This document shows positions 38,201 through 48,269 of a stretch of DNA of 64,000 bases, piece after piece. The stretch covers positions 35,174,148 through 35,238,147 of the forward strand of contig OX365959.1 of assembly GCA_947247005.1 (NCBI GenBank). Direction: 5' to 3'. How positions within the stretch are numbered: the stretch's first letter is position 1; the number at the start of each line of letters is the position of its first letter. A program made the position numbers and the translations under genes. Under the pieces are notes generated by a model that was not told where the DNA came from, did not search any database, and saw only the letters and a list, made by a program, of their open reading frames with translations. The DNA is from Spisula solida (Eukaryota > Mollusca > Bivalvia > Venerida > Mactridae).

Positions 38201-38340
38201 GGTATTCCAATTGTCACGACTGTAACCTCAACGGTCTGTATGGAAACGTGGAATTCGCAAAAGGCCTCATTTGGTTTCCATGGCAGGATAAGTATACCTC
38301 AATGGACACGACTGAAATGAAAATAAATAGGGTTGCGTAG
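29227..38340 (+). CDS. FREP-B: PAN-CCP-fibrinogen-like protein, 4 exons, 358 aa
   Basis: Exons: 29227-29556, 34180-34249, 37146-37310 and 37829-38340; GT/AG borders, one continuous frame. Exon 1: signal peptide and PAN/apple-like domain (residues 1-110). Exon 2: four-cysteine segment TPCVNGCSNGMTC (111-133). Exon 3: sushi/CCP domain (134-188) with four Cys and DDGTW. Exon 4: fibrinogen-like domain from ETWIVIQRR to the stop (189-358), with FWLGNEKIWALT, YSSFAIGNEASNY, LTVGGYTG, the calcium-site-like YDRDND and the NCA...CH cysteine pair. The FReD lacks its usual amino-terminal subdomain. Oddities: a PAN cysteine present in FREP-A and -C (HSC) is replaced by SGF, and extra cysteines occur at LTCKN and CHDCN. 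Introns 1 and 2 are enlarged by mobile elements. Probably a secreted pattern-recognition lectin (family knowledge; role inferred). Confidence 0.9.
29638..30127 (+). repeat. 33-bp minisatellite, about 15 units, in FREP-B intron 1
   Basis: The unit contains GATTTTCTATACTCTTTCCG followed by CAGATCTTGGTCT. Because 33 is divisible by 3, open frames run through it, but the product is an 11-residue repeat with no sign of being a gene. Both flanks are copies of the dispersed family end (GTGCTGTCTTCCATGTCCGA at about 29620 and 30140), so the array seems to have grown out of that repeat. Each unit resembles a 3' splice site. Confidence 0.9.
30256..31830. other. FREP-B intron 1, mostly unassigned
   Basis: A fragment of the dispersed family lies at about 30640-30745 (GTTGGGCATTGTGCAG ... 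GAGTGCTGCCTTACCTGTTC), and a very diverged minus-strand copy may lie at 31600-31760. No exon-like block was seen. Confidence 0.4.
31831..31990 (+). mobile_element. Solo mariner-type end
   Basis: TACGAGGGTTGTCCGCAAAA resembles the terminal repeat of mariner-like elements. No matching opposite end or transposase was found nearby, so this is a fragment at best. Confidence 0.3.
32400..33100 (+). repeat. Longest copy of the dispersed GCCTTCCCTGTCT family
   Basis: Repeating blocks of roughly 60-110 bp carry (A/G)CTAGG, CTGAAACTA(G/T)GT and CATT(C/T)(A/G)GC motifs. They are followed by the CAGTTGAGCATTGTGC / TGTGCTTGGTTGGTTAAGTT units and the terminal ATGCCTTCCCTGTCTGACTT near 33070. It lies in FREP-B intron 1. 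The left boundary is uncertain. Confidence 0.55.
33262..34174. repeat. 0.9-kb dispersed element, copy 1, ending at the FREP-B exon 2 acceptor
   Basis: This is repeated in inverted orientation at 46871-47803, with shared blocks AGTTTAATAAACCCATTACA, ATATACAAGGGCGAGTCACT, CAACATCCGATG and GTGTGTGCATTCTTGAC. It ends with a foldback at 34028-34167 (ATTAAATTTATTAAACTCGT against ACTCGTTTAATAAATTCAAT). Similarity stops after GATCCTCTAT at about 34174, five bases before the exon at 34180. Confidence 0.7.
35023..35770. mobile_element. 748-bp TIR element with TA duplication, family M1 (FREP-B intron 2)
   Basis: The ends CACTTAACAAATCTTATAAG and CTTATAAGATTTGTTAAGTG are inverted copies, each next to TA. 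The interior matches 53421-53895 plus 55965-56219 and, in part, 59554-60293. No transposase is present. The open frame at 35555-35767 is a by-product. Confidence 0.75.
36030..36935 (-). mobile_element. L1/Tx1-like LINE relic (FREP-B intron 2)
   Basis: Minus strand: QTKVAWIGKHKYSTNTIKPK and KWKLSWNPSSFEKM (about 36890-36790), then SFEELNQNFSLQTNFNQFYG, and nearer 36430-36240 the knuckle-like CYFC...SETIEHLFLQC with a KYNKHYIRC segment beyond. These match parts of the 10218-13981 LINE in order, with a large internal deletion. The plus-strand 109-residue frame at 36612-36941 is its antisense shadow. Confidence 0.75.
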
Positions 38341-38751
38341 ATAACTACATTGGGTAAAACATAATTCCGGTTTCACTATTCTTTCTTTAGGATGTGAAAT
38401 ACTGGTAGTGTGCCTTCAGCGTTTATCGACTACTACATGTAACAGTTAAATTTAGGAGTGTCGGATTAGTACTCCATTCGACATTTTGTATTGTTTGCAA
38501 CCCTAATACAAATATATATAAAAATGAAATTGAGACATTTGACATATCTCTATGAGAAACAATAGCAAATTGTAATCCCTTTAATAAGTGTAGTGTCCAT
38601 GTTTAATACATTGGTCATCCTAAACACAAATACGAAGACTGTTAACACCCGTGTATACAATTCGATTTAGGACAGATACGGTTTTCAGGAGCCCATTTAC
38701 TGAAATATTACTGATATTCCACAATCCTATATTATATAACCACTAATATAT
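38341..38751. other. FREP-B 3' flank
   Basis: Presumed 3' UTR and intergenic DNA. No canonical AATAAA was found close to the stop codon. Confidence 0.4.
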
Positions 38752-39371
38752 AAATACATTTGAGCGAGTCTCCAGGAAAACCTGCTATTTTGACATTATG
38801 TAATAACAATGTATTAAATGAGAAAAAATTACATATCTTTACATTCGATTTTAAGTAATTTATCCATATACGCACCTTAGTACTATATCTTAGATTTAAA
38901 TTGTTTTATGAATTATGTCGTAACCACTTACTTCGTTACTGTGGTGGCCAATTTCAGAAAAGTACACTGATTGAGAAAAACGAGATGTTAGTTATTTAAA
39001 ACTGTAGTAGCCTTTCTTTAAATGTGCACGTTTATGATTTCGATTTATATTTTAAAACTTAAAACATCATTGTAAAACGTGATACCATTTTGAACAGTTT
39101 ATGTCAAGATTTGACCAAATGCTGTATTTATAAAGTACTTGTTTCAACGACGTCGAACAACGTCTAAATGACGTTTATGACGCCACGCAAAACAGCTCCG
39201 GATAGAACCTCTACAAAACAGCTGTAACTTTCTTAAAAACAAGATGCTAACAAAATTTCTTTAATTTGCATTCTGCTTCATTAAGATTATTCTTTTAAAT
39301 AATAAAATAATCTCAAAATCATTTTTTGGTCTAAATAGCAGGTTTTCCTGGAGACCGGCTCATTTGTATTT
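38752..39371. mobile_element. 620-bp TIR element
   Basis: GAGTCTCCAGGAAAACCTGC at the left pairs with GCAGGTTTTCCTGGAGACCG at the right. The inverted ends extend outward to AAATACA on both sides. It is non-coding and has no clear target duplication. Confidence 0.65.
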
Positions 39372-40150
39372 AAACGAACACTTACAAGTATGGGCGAACA
39401 CCCAAACGACCGAATGAGGATTATGGAATATACAATTGCCTTAATATTTATCAAAAGAACATCTTAATTAGGCAGACACCCAGCGAACTACTAAGCATGT
39501 ATTTAATATTACATATTAAGTAATATACACTTAAAACATAATGGCAAGCGTAACGTTTGATGATTTTATTGCATTGTCATGTAAGTGGCTGCAGAAATAG
39601 TAAGTAATAAATTTGTTGAAGCCCGGGGAGAACATAGTGACATGACAAAGATGTTCGTATGACTCCGGATACGCAACTGCGGACAGCAAGCTGAGGGGGA
39701 CCATATATTCAATCGGTTGTTTTCTTACCCCGGACCTCCCTCGCATACATGAAGGTGGAGGGGGGTTCCCCAGTTACTCTTGAGCGAACCACGTTATGAT
39801 ATTTTCAAATTATTTACCCCCTTAGGTACATTTTGTAAGGCCATACACTAACCGGTGCAGACCTTAAACATTAACTGCGGCACTGCAGTACCTGTGGTAT
39901 ACAAGCCCTGCATGTTAGAGACTATCACAGGGTGGAGGAAAGAGCCAGGTCACTACCCCTGAAAGCTACCTTTAGTCACCCCGGGCCGCCACAGAAATTT
40001 CTTCCCAGCAAGGATATTATGAAAGTTGTGATTAACTTCAGGATTTCCTTGTCGCATCTGCCGCATGATTTACTACACTCGAAAATAAATTGAAATAACA
40101 ATCGGCCCACAATAGCAGGCATCCAGACAGATCGTAGACATTGCAAAGCT
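39372..40150. other. Unassigned, with a GC-richer patch
   Basis: About 39620-40010 is clearly richer in G and C than its surroundings (GAGGGGGACC, GTGGAGGGGGGTTCCCC, CACCCCGGGCCGCC) but has no recognised coding region or RNA structure. Confidence 0.4.
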
Positions 40151-41251
40151 CAGTGTAGCAATACCATGTGATTCTGACGTCACTAAAGTCATCATATTGA
40201 AGAACAATGTCAACAGTCTTTGTGGAAAACGACAATAGCAGTAAGAACTATATTTCTATACCGATTTATATAAAACATACGCCTACTCAAAGAGGAAAAT
40301 ATACTAAACGGATTTAAAAACGCGACACTGGGGTATGTTGTTTTATAGCAGACAATTAAAGTTTATGCTGGTATTGGAATAGTGAAGATTAAAGGTACAT
40401 GTATTGGTGTCATTTTGGTACTAAGATGATAAACACGAGATGAGTATTAACAAAATTATAGTACAATCAATACGTCGATCCAGAAAACAAAAGTCGCATT
40501 CTAACCAAAATTCCTTACATGCTTACCTCCCCTTGACCATAAAATAGTATGCAGGTCTATGAGAGAACGGTGTATGTTTCCTGCAACATTGTTTCGTTGT
40601 CATATAGACACATTTTAAAAAAAAGTTGGATATGTAATTTATTATATTCTTTTTAATTAAGAATGTGTACATATAAGTCAGACTAGCCTTACGTAAACTT
40701 TCGATCTGTTATACCGGCTGGACATCTTCAACGATAAAACCAGTGCGCCGATAAATATGTTACTTTTGTTTTCTGGACCAATGTCTTATTTGTTCGTTAA
40801 TTTAGTTTATACTCGTTGGATTTTATTAAGTATGGTATCAGAATGACGGCATTGAATTAGCCTTTACGAATATATAAATACATTTTATATGGGAATTTGT
40901 TTTCCTAAAATATACCAACATACCCAAGTATCGCGTTTTTAAATCCGTTAACCATATAAACTTTCCACTAATATAACCCTAATAGCAGCTATGCCGTTTT
41001 TCCAGCACCCAGTGAAACATTGGACAACAAGACGGCTTGGAACTGTAGTCCCCTTGCATACATTCCACCTCCAAGGTTTCACATGGTGCTAATAAAAATC
41101 GTGGAAAGCTTTTAAAATATTTCCTTAACCTGATGTATGTTTATAGCTTTCGTTAAAACATGAAATTTTCATTTTCAAAGCAGAGCAAATGTGGACATTC
41201 TTGGATTTCATGCCTTTGGTGATTTTGGTGTCACGTGATATTGCTACACTG
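40151..41251. mobile_element. 1.1-kb foldback element, CAGTGTAGCAATACC family, copy 2
   Basis: The ends are CAGTGTAGCAATACCATGTG and CACGTGATATTGCTACACTG. A second inner inverted pair is AACGGATTTAAAAACGCGAC (about 40306) and CGCGTTTTTAAATCCGTT (about 40935), so the arms are long and the middle 550 bp is unpaired. It is related to 25311-25729. Confidence 0.7.
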
Positions 41252-42824
41252 AAGACTACTGTGCGATGTTCGTTCGGCGTCCCCTGCATCGCAAGATGTC
41301 TAAGTTTGGGATGTTAATGTTTTATCGTTTGTCATTCAATACAATATTTGATGGATTAAATTTCCGATTTGTGTGATATTTTGTTTTATTAGAATCGTAG
41401 TTATTGCAAGCACTGGGTGTAGCACATTATGTCTAGTCGGTGCTTTTTGGTCACAAAGTCGTCTTTTTGTATGTGGCGTTTTTAAGCTTGGCTGTTTAAG
41501 TTGAGTGCTGCCTTCCCTGTCCGATTATCTATTATCTTCTGTATACCTTGCACATACATTAGCACTAAAAATGTGCACTTGCCATTTGACCATGTCAAGG
41601 GGCATAACTCTAATTTACACGCTCTCTAATATTCCTACACAGTTTGACGACTGAAGCACAAATAAAACGTAGAGAAACAAGAGCACAATCTTGCTAATAC
41701 TGGTCGGATCCGAACAAAATGTATACTAGGTGCTTAACAACCAATTCTGACTAAAATCACTATGAAATTTGATGACTATAGTACAATTAATTTCCATGTT
41801 ACGGGCAACACAAGCCAAATTTATAAATTTCAATTATTTCAACGGTCACAACACTAAAGGATCTGAATAAAATGAATAGATGCACAACAACATAAGCTGA
41901 CTAACATTCCACTGAAGTTTGATGACTAAAGCAAAATTTCACAAAACTTCACCCAAGGGCAAAAACTCTGATAATACTGGTCGGAGCGGAACAAAATATA
42001 TAGATGCATAACAATTCATGCTGACGAGCATTACTATCAAGTTTAAAGAAATTTCCACAAACAGATGACACAACATTATCGGACGGACGCACGGACAAAG
42101 GCAAATCTGTACATGTACGGTCACACATTTTTTGGTAGGAATATAACAATGAATCACTTACTTTGCGTAAAATGTGTAAAATCTATTTTATTGGCATTGT
42201 TGACACTTCATATCTTTTCCTATGGGTACATGCCTTTATTTCAAAGTATCAAATATGACTTGCTGATGGAATAGAGCGTGCTACGTGTAAATCATGGGAT
42301 ATTTCAGTTTTGCAAAGTTTCGCAATTCCATTCACGAATCAAAAAGATAACATAAATTGTACAACAAAAACAGCACGGGCGCCACAAAAATGAATGTGTA
42401 CACAATGCTAACTACAATGTATGTATGAAAGTGACCCTTTAACAAATGAAGAACAATTATATTTGATGACTTTTAAATGATTGATTATTTTGAAAGTCAA
42501 TATTGTTGACTGATTTATATCGAAATGCAAAACTATAGGATTATAAAGTGGGGTTGTTCTCGGCATACACAGCAGGTAATGGAACGCACGAAACATAACA
42601 CACGAACACGAAACGGCAATGGTCAAACCACAATGCACAATATCAACTGCAAAAAACGAAACTGAACAGTCAGCTCCAAATGCCCGACGTCTTACTACAA
42701 CAGCCTGTTGCCTCACGGGATAGCCAAATATATCCGGAGAAATAGCTAGTGGACAACGAATCACAAGGACGACCATCCATCACAAAAAACAAAACATATG
42801 ACAACACACACCAGAAACAGTATA
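41252..42824. other. Interspersed repeat fragments
   Basis: About 41470-41540 is an end of the dispersed family (GAGTGCTGCCTTCCCTGTCC). At 41580-42115 there is repeat-like sequence with two ACTGGTCGGA(T/G)C(C/G)GAACAAAAT copies and a GGACGGACGCACGGAC string. The 42540-42780 stretch is unassigned. No gene was seen. Confidence 0.4.
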
Positions 42825-43668
42825 CGAGGGGCGATCAATATATTCGAAGACGTTATTTCTTACTTTGTAAATATTGATACTAGAACAATGATATTATCAG
42901 GTAATAAGGATCTATCAAGGTGCAGCGCGCGCCATTGAGCGTGACGGAAGATAAATAAGCACACAGCAACCGTATTTCATTAAGATTAACGCCTTACTTG
43001 GAAAATCCTTGCGATAGCTCGAAAATGACTTGATCAACATGTATGGGGATTCTTTGCACTCTAAATCAGTGGTCTACACATGATTCCATTGTTTATATAA
43101 TTGTAGAGACTCTGTCAAACTGAAACCATGGTAATATAAGAATACACGGAATAATTAAGACAGAGTTAGGGATACATCTCCTTACTTTCTGAGAAATAAG
43201 AGGCATATTTCTGCACGATATGTTACTGGCAAACTCTACGATCAGTATAGATTACAAAACAATTAATCTTTCATTCCATTTGAAAGGAGTTCTTTAGAAA
43301 TTGCGCCCTAAACTTTATAGGTCGTGATTTCTTCTTCATCGGGATGACGCTACCGTGCAAAGCCAACCGTTTTATGTCCAATAACGCATCCAGGCAATTT
43401 CTATTCCGCCTTACATTCCAAAGTTGGCTATTTATGACTTATTTCTGTATTAAAAGTAAATCAATCGTATGCACTGGGTCGGATATGAGTCCAGAAAGAA
43501 TATCGGTGCTGCTCAAACGGTGATGCTTGCAATATTACATTAATAAAACTATGTTATAAGTGCATTCGGTCGGAGATATTCTACTCTAAATATTGCTAAT
43601 TTGCTTTTGAGCCTTGCTGACAAAACAAAATTACTAGATGAAAAGTCAACGAATATATTGATCACCCC
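42825..43668. mobile_element. Mariner-like TIR element, non-coding, 844 bp
   Basis: CGAGGGGCGATCAATATATT at the left and AATATATTGATCACCCC at the right, with TA on both sides. The end sequence resembles mariner termini. No transposase frame remains. It directly abuts the minisatellite that starts at 43671. Confidence 0.6.
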
Positions 43669-43670
43669 TA

Positions 43671-45112
43671 GACAAACAGAGATAGTGGGGAATCAAAAAT
43701 TACGTGCTTAGACAAACGGATATAATGGGGAATCAAAAAGTACATGCTTAGACAAACAGAGATAGTGGAAATAAAACATTACATGCTTAGACAAACAGAG
43801 ATAGTGGGGAATCAAACTGTACATGCTTAGCCTTTAGCATGCTGCCTAAATAATAGGTTCAATAGCCTAGCAAACTGCCTACCTAACGTCATGACGTCAT
43901 TGCTGCAACTGAATTAATTTTGGTGTTTTTTACTGTGACTCATGCTCATTTTCGAAGAGCAGTAGGGCCTTGATCTACATCGTATAATAGCTTGTGGATG
44001 AAAAAACACCTTTTCTGCTTACACCAGCCTGTCCCACGTGTAAGCATATAAATATTGAAACAAGGTGGAAGTTTATGATATATTTATTCACATTTCTTAT
44101 TTTTACATGGAAATGCATGATTTCTGTCAAACTCCACCATTCGTGCCATTGTCAAGTGGTTCATCGGTGAAATGCTTGGTCCAGGCATTAATTTAGTATG
44201 TGTATGCCCAGTTGCCTCAACAACCAAATTCGAATTGTACAGCCTCAGTTAGCAGCATCAGCACGGTATCATCTAACATCAGTCGACCGGCAGTTCTGAA
44301 AATACAAAATAAAATCTCAGAACATTCAATAATTTACCATAACCAAGAACTATGTAAATATTTAACATAGTACCTTAATTTTAACACAAGGAAACAATGT
44401 GTAAGAGCGGTAGATCTATGAACCGTGTAAACATGTAGAACTACCGTTGAGAACGAGGCCTACAGTACTGTGAAAACTGCAGTCATATAGAAAAAAACGC
44501 GATGCGTACACTTTCATGTTTTATACCAACATAAACTATTGCACTAATAAGGTACATCAATTTCCAAAATATATTTCGTTTCTCAAGAAGTTAAATTAGG
44601 AACTATGAAGATAATGTTTTCATTTCGTAAATTCACTTATTCCTCGCGAAAACAAAACATTTACCTTGGTCCGAAAATGCATGATCGCTTTCGCCATTAG
44701 CAAATATTTTCATTTGCATGCATTCATCCATGTCATATCGCTGTTAATTTAACTGTAAAAGCCGCTAAACTTTTATATTTTCATTTCACAATCGAGATTT
44801 ACGATTGTCTGTCGTACATGACCTCAAAATAATTGGGGAAGGTAAAAACATTGACGACTACACGCGAGAACGGAAAGTCGGTCGTCTCGTCACATAAATG
44901 CGACCGAGCGGCACGGATTAAAATTATCGTGTCGCATCAGAGCGACGGCAGCGGTTCGACGTAACGTCGTCTTGGTGCATAGATGCGACTGCAGCATGCT
45001 AAAGGTTAGACAGACAGACATAGTGTGGAATCAACAATTACATGCTTAGAAAACAGAGATAGTGGGGAATAAATAAATACAGGCTTAAACAAACAGAGAT
45101 AGTGGGGAATCA
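43671..45112. repeat. About 42-bp minisatellite, split by a transposon
   Basis: The unit is GCTTAGACAAACAGAGATAG followed by TGGGGAATCAAAAATTACAT. About four units lie at 43671-43830 and two to three at 45006-45112. The 1175 bp between is a TIR element. Confidence 0.85.
43831..45005. mobile_element. 1175-bp TIR element with TTAG duplication
   Basis: The ends CCTTTAGCATGCTGC and GCAGCATGCTAAAGG are exact inverted copies, flanked on both sides by TTAG (43827-43830 and 45006-45009). The interior is non-coding, with a CG-richer part at 44860-45000. It interrupts the minisatellite precisely. Confidence 0.85.
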
Positions 45113-45274
45113 AAAATGGATTTTCTGTATAGGTCGTAATATAGCAAACTAGATCTACATCCTGGAATAAGGCTTGTGCGGATGATCTGATAAAATATGC
45201 TCCCTACGGGGTAATTAGGTGGTGGATACGCTTGGGCCAATTAAGGCGTGCTTTACAATATAATAATTTTAATG

Positions 45275-45350
45275 ATAACAATAATAACGACTTTATTTAA
45301 AGAGGCAACGCAGGTCAAGACAAGTCCAGTCTTTCCTGGGAGCCTCTATA
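45275..45350 (-). mobile_element. Possible CR1-like LINE 3' tail
   Basis: ATAACGACTTTATTTAAAGAGG resembles the 3' end of the LINE at 681-2860 (TAACGACTTTATTTATAGGG) and is preceded by an ATAATAA-rich tail. The match is short. Confidence 0.35.
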
Positions 45351-45355
45351 CATAT

Positions 45356-45559
45356 CGGTGGCTTAGAATGCATGCATATTTGAAATATGAATCTCAAGAC
45401 GCTTTTTATAAGCCTATTTTATTATGAAAATCGGAAGTGACCAAACTGAAGTTTAAAAGGTTTGTTTTTGCATAAGTAAGTAGTAGTTTTCAGACAGTGT
45501 TTTCTTATTTTCTCCGAATATTGATTTTGTACTTACGCCCTTCCTTTTCTAAGCCAGCA
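45356..45559. mobile_element. MITE family Q, copy 3
   Basis: CGGTGGCTTAGAATGCATGC at the left and CTTTTCTAAGCCAGCA at the right. Internal AAAATCGGAAGTGACC and TATTGATTTTGTACTTACG are shared with the other copies. Confidence 0.7.
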
Positions 45560-45844
45560 ATATATTGAAGTGAGGGGCTGATTCTTAAAGAATTAAAAAG
45601 AGCATTTCAGTTTGTTATGGTAAATGGTACGATATGTTGTACAGAGAATAGAACATGAGTATGAGTAGAAATGACAAGGAGGTGATCTGAATTGGATTGG
45701 GTATTCGGTGTTATCAAAGTTGAGGGATAGACCGGTGAAACGTCTGATTTGAATACATAGAGAATGCACAGTTTGTGCTTCTTTCGCCTCGATACAACAT
45801 GATCATATTTTATATCAAGGCTATATTGTGGTCATGTTTGAGGT

Positions 45845-46185
45845 TTAATGGTCTGTTGGTTGGTTGGTCGATCGGTTGGTCCGCGTAATTTTTCTGTAAC
45901 CATTGGTCGGCTTTCAACGAAACTGAATGATCAGTACCAAGTCTAGTTGTTCATATCGTTGGCACACGTTGGTCGGATCAAGTTTAAGGCAGCTAATGCC
46001 CTTTGTTCTTTAACGTACCATGTGTACAGCAACGATACACACCAGCCAACATCTGAGTTACCAAACAGTATATCTTTAATTGGGTGGGAAACACTGAAAA
46101 GCGTTTCTGAAATTACAAGTGCACTTGCCGAGATTCGACCCAGGGACCTCCGGATTGGTAGTCGAGAGCGTTGTTACAATGAAAT
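45845..46185 (-). mobile_element. tRNA-derived SINE, second type
   Basis: Minus strand: a B-box-like CCCTGGGTCGAATCTCGGCA near 46130, then a body with TGGTACGTTAAAGAACAAAG and a GACCAACC-type tail near 45850. The A box is less clear. The plus-strand 100-residue frame is incidental. Confidence 0.5.
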
Positions 46186-46327
46186 GATACACTGGTGTAT
46201 AGAATTTCGTTCAAACTGTATTTTATGCCGTTTAAACGGTATAAATTAAGCCGTTAAAAATGCCATGCACAGCTTTTATTTGCCAGTCAGCTATTTGCTG
46301 TTGGAATATGACAGGCATAATTATGAG

Positions 46328-46400
46328 TGCTTCCACCCGAATTTGAACCCGTGTCACCAGATTAGATACCAATCGCTCTAACCATTAAGCTACTGAGGTT
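46328..46400 (-). mobile_element. tRNA-like SINE head
   Basis: Minus strand: TAGCTTAATGGTTAGAGCG (A-box-like) and CACGGGTTCAAATTCGGG (B-box-like) at tRNA spacing. The anticodon arm pairs only as GATT/AATC and the acceptor stem is not convincing, so this is a tRNA-derived repeat rather than a functional tRNA gene. Confidence 0.5.
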
Positions 46401-46404
46401 TGAA

Positions 46405-46715
46405 CGGTGTGATTAAGCCATTTTAACGGTATAATAAGCCGTTAACACGGCGTGATGAAGCCATTTTAACGGTATAATAAGCCGTTTAAACGGCGTGATG
46501 AAGCCATTTTAACGGTATAATAAGCCGTTTAAACGGCGTGATTAAGCCATTTTAACGATATAGTAAGCCGTTAAAACGGCATAACGAAGCCAGTTTAACG
46601 GTATAATAAGCCGTTTAAATGGCGTGATTAAGCCATTTTAACGGTATAATAAGCCGATTAAACGGCGTGATTAAGCCATTTTAACGGTATAATAAGCCAT
46701 TTAAACGGTGTGATT
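46405..46715. repeat. 43-bp palindrome-rich minisatellite
   Basis: About seven units of CGTGATTAAGCCATTTTAAC plus GGTATAATAAGCCGTTTAAA plus CGG. Each unit contains the 12-bp palindrome CCGTTTAAACGG, and GGCTTA/TAAGCC occur in both orientations, so the array can fold on itself. Confidence 0.85.
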
Positions 46716-46870
46716 CGCCACTTTAGGTGCTCCGTGAACAATAAAGTGCGAGAATGTTTTGTTAATTCAAATCAATGGATGGTACATTTATAATTACCAC
46801 TAATGCAACCGATTTAAGTAGTGAAATATCATGAATCTCTTGATCTATAAGTAATAGTTTTTTATCTATA

Positions 46871-47803
46871 TAGAGGATCTTACATGAGTGTTTTTCCATA
46901 TTGAATTTATTAAACGAGTGGAATAAAATGATAAAAGGCGAGCCTATGCCGAGCATTTTATCTTTTCTTTCAACGAGTTTAATAAATTCAATATGGAATG
47001 ACACGAATGTAAGATGCTTTCTATCACATAAGCTAAATACACAGTAAAAGTGTGTCAAGAATGCACACTTCACCTTCAGAAAACCAACTCCGTAGGAGTA
47101 AAGCGGTTCCTTGAATGAGCTAAGAAAATAGTGCAACAATGCATACCCCAATATGTTAATTTTTCTGCTTTTTAGGATATCTAAAATTCTGCAGATCTAA
47201 AATTACGACTAACAAAATAAATGAATAAATAAATCTAGGCCCCCCTAGGTCCGGAAAGATAGCTTATTCTGTCCGTTCCGAGTTCCGTTCTGGGTTTTAG
47301 AAACAACCAAGGAATAGGGGAAGTAACTCGGTATTCCGCGTGATTTTATTCGACTGAATAGCCAGTATCAGTTAAATAACAGATAACAACACGATGCAAG
47401 TACTTGGTAAGCAAGGAAAATCGCCTTTAATACTCAAAATGAACTCATTTATACAATGAAATCAACATCCGATGCCGTGTGTGTGTAGTTGTCAGTGGTT
47501 TCGTAAGTACATTTCGTTCCGATCTTATTCGTACCCACGGCCAACGGACCCACCGTTATGTTTACTTACGGTTATATCTGTTATGTTCTTGTACATCTGT
47601 TATTGTGTGATTATATATATCCGTGAGGGCTCATAATTGGATATAAAATTTATTCTATTCTAAAAATGTATTCTTTTACTTTTTTGACAACGTGTATGAA
47701 TACATAAATAAAGTGACTCGCCCTTGTATATACCTTATTTGCATGTTTATTACACTAGTGTAATATGGTTTTTATGTAATGGGTTTATTAAACTTCAAGA
47801 GCG
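46871..47803. repeat. 0.9-kb dispersed element, copy 2 (inverted relative to 33262-34174)
   Basis: Inverse copy of the element in FREP-B intron 1, including the terminal foldback (about 46877-47035). Sequence beyond ATAGAGGATC at the left is unrelated to the other copy, so this end is a true element boundary. The 129-residue minus-strand frame across it is not called as a gene. Confidence 0.7.
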
Positions 47804-48269
47804 TATTTTTTGTGATAAAACGGATTATAATTCTATCATTGCTGTAGTTTTACTCAAATATCTGATCCGAGGGTTTCACTCACAATATGATAAATAAATG
47901 TATCCCACATTGCCTTGGCATCATTAAATAATTTAGTGTTTTAAGTACAATTGTATGCTTGAGTAGTATATCTATACGGACATGAATATTGTTCACATAT
48001 CTTATATACCTCATAAATACATAATCGGTTGATTTCTAAAGCTATGATTTCGTTCTGTATCATGAAACTGTTGGCTACTTTGTTTACTCTGTTGATCCGG
48101 TTCCATATTTTTAAAATCTCTTGTGTAAATGTCATTCGAGTACTATTGCTTGGAACAATGGTTGGGTTAAGTACATGTACTAATGTTTATCAATATATAA
48201 TATCAGTTTGTACCGTATCCTCGTACATATAGTGTCTTAATACAAAACAAACTTGAAATGTCGTAAAAT
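47804..48269 (+). promoter_or_regulatory. 5' flank of FREP-C
   Basis: A TATAATAT string at about 48194-48201 lies 70 bp before the start codon and is a weak core-promoter candidate. Nothing else was recognised. Confidence 0.3.

Noticed and set aside
45947..46249. 100-residue plus-strand frame
   Set aside because: It is antisense to a tRNA-derived SINE body and head.
46328..46400. Functional tRNA gene on the minus strand
   Set aside because: A and B boxes are present but the anticodon and acceptor stems do not pair properly; better seen as a SINE head.
46762..47151. 129-residue minus-strand frame
   Set aside because: It lies in the dispersed element shared with 33262-34174, where the frame is not conserved.
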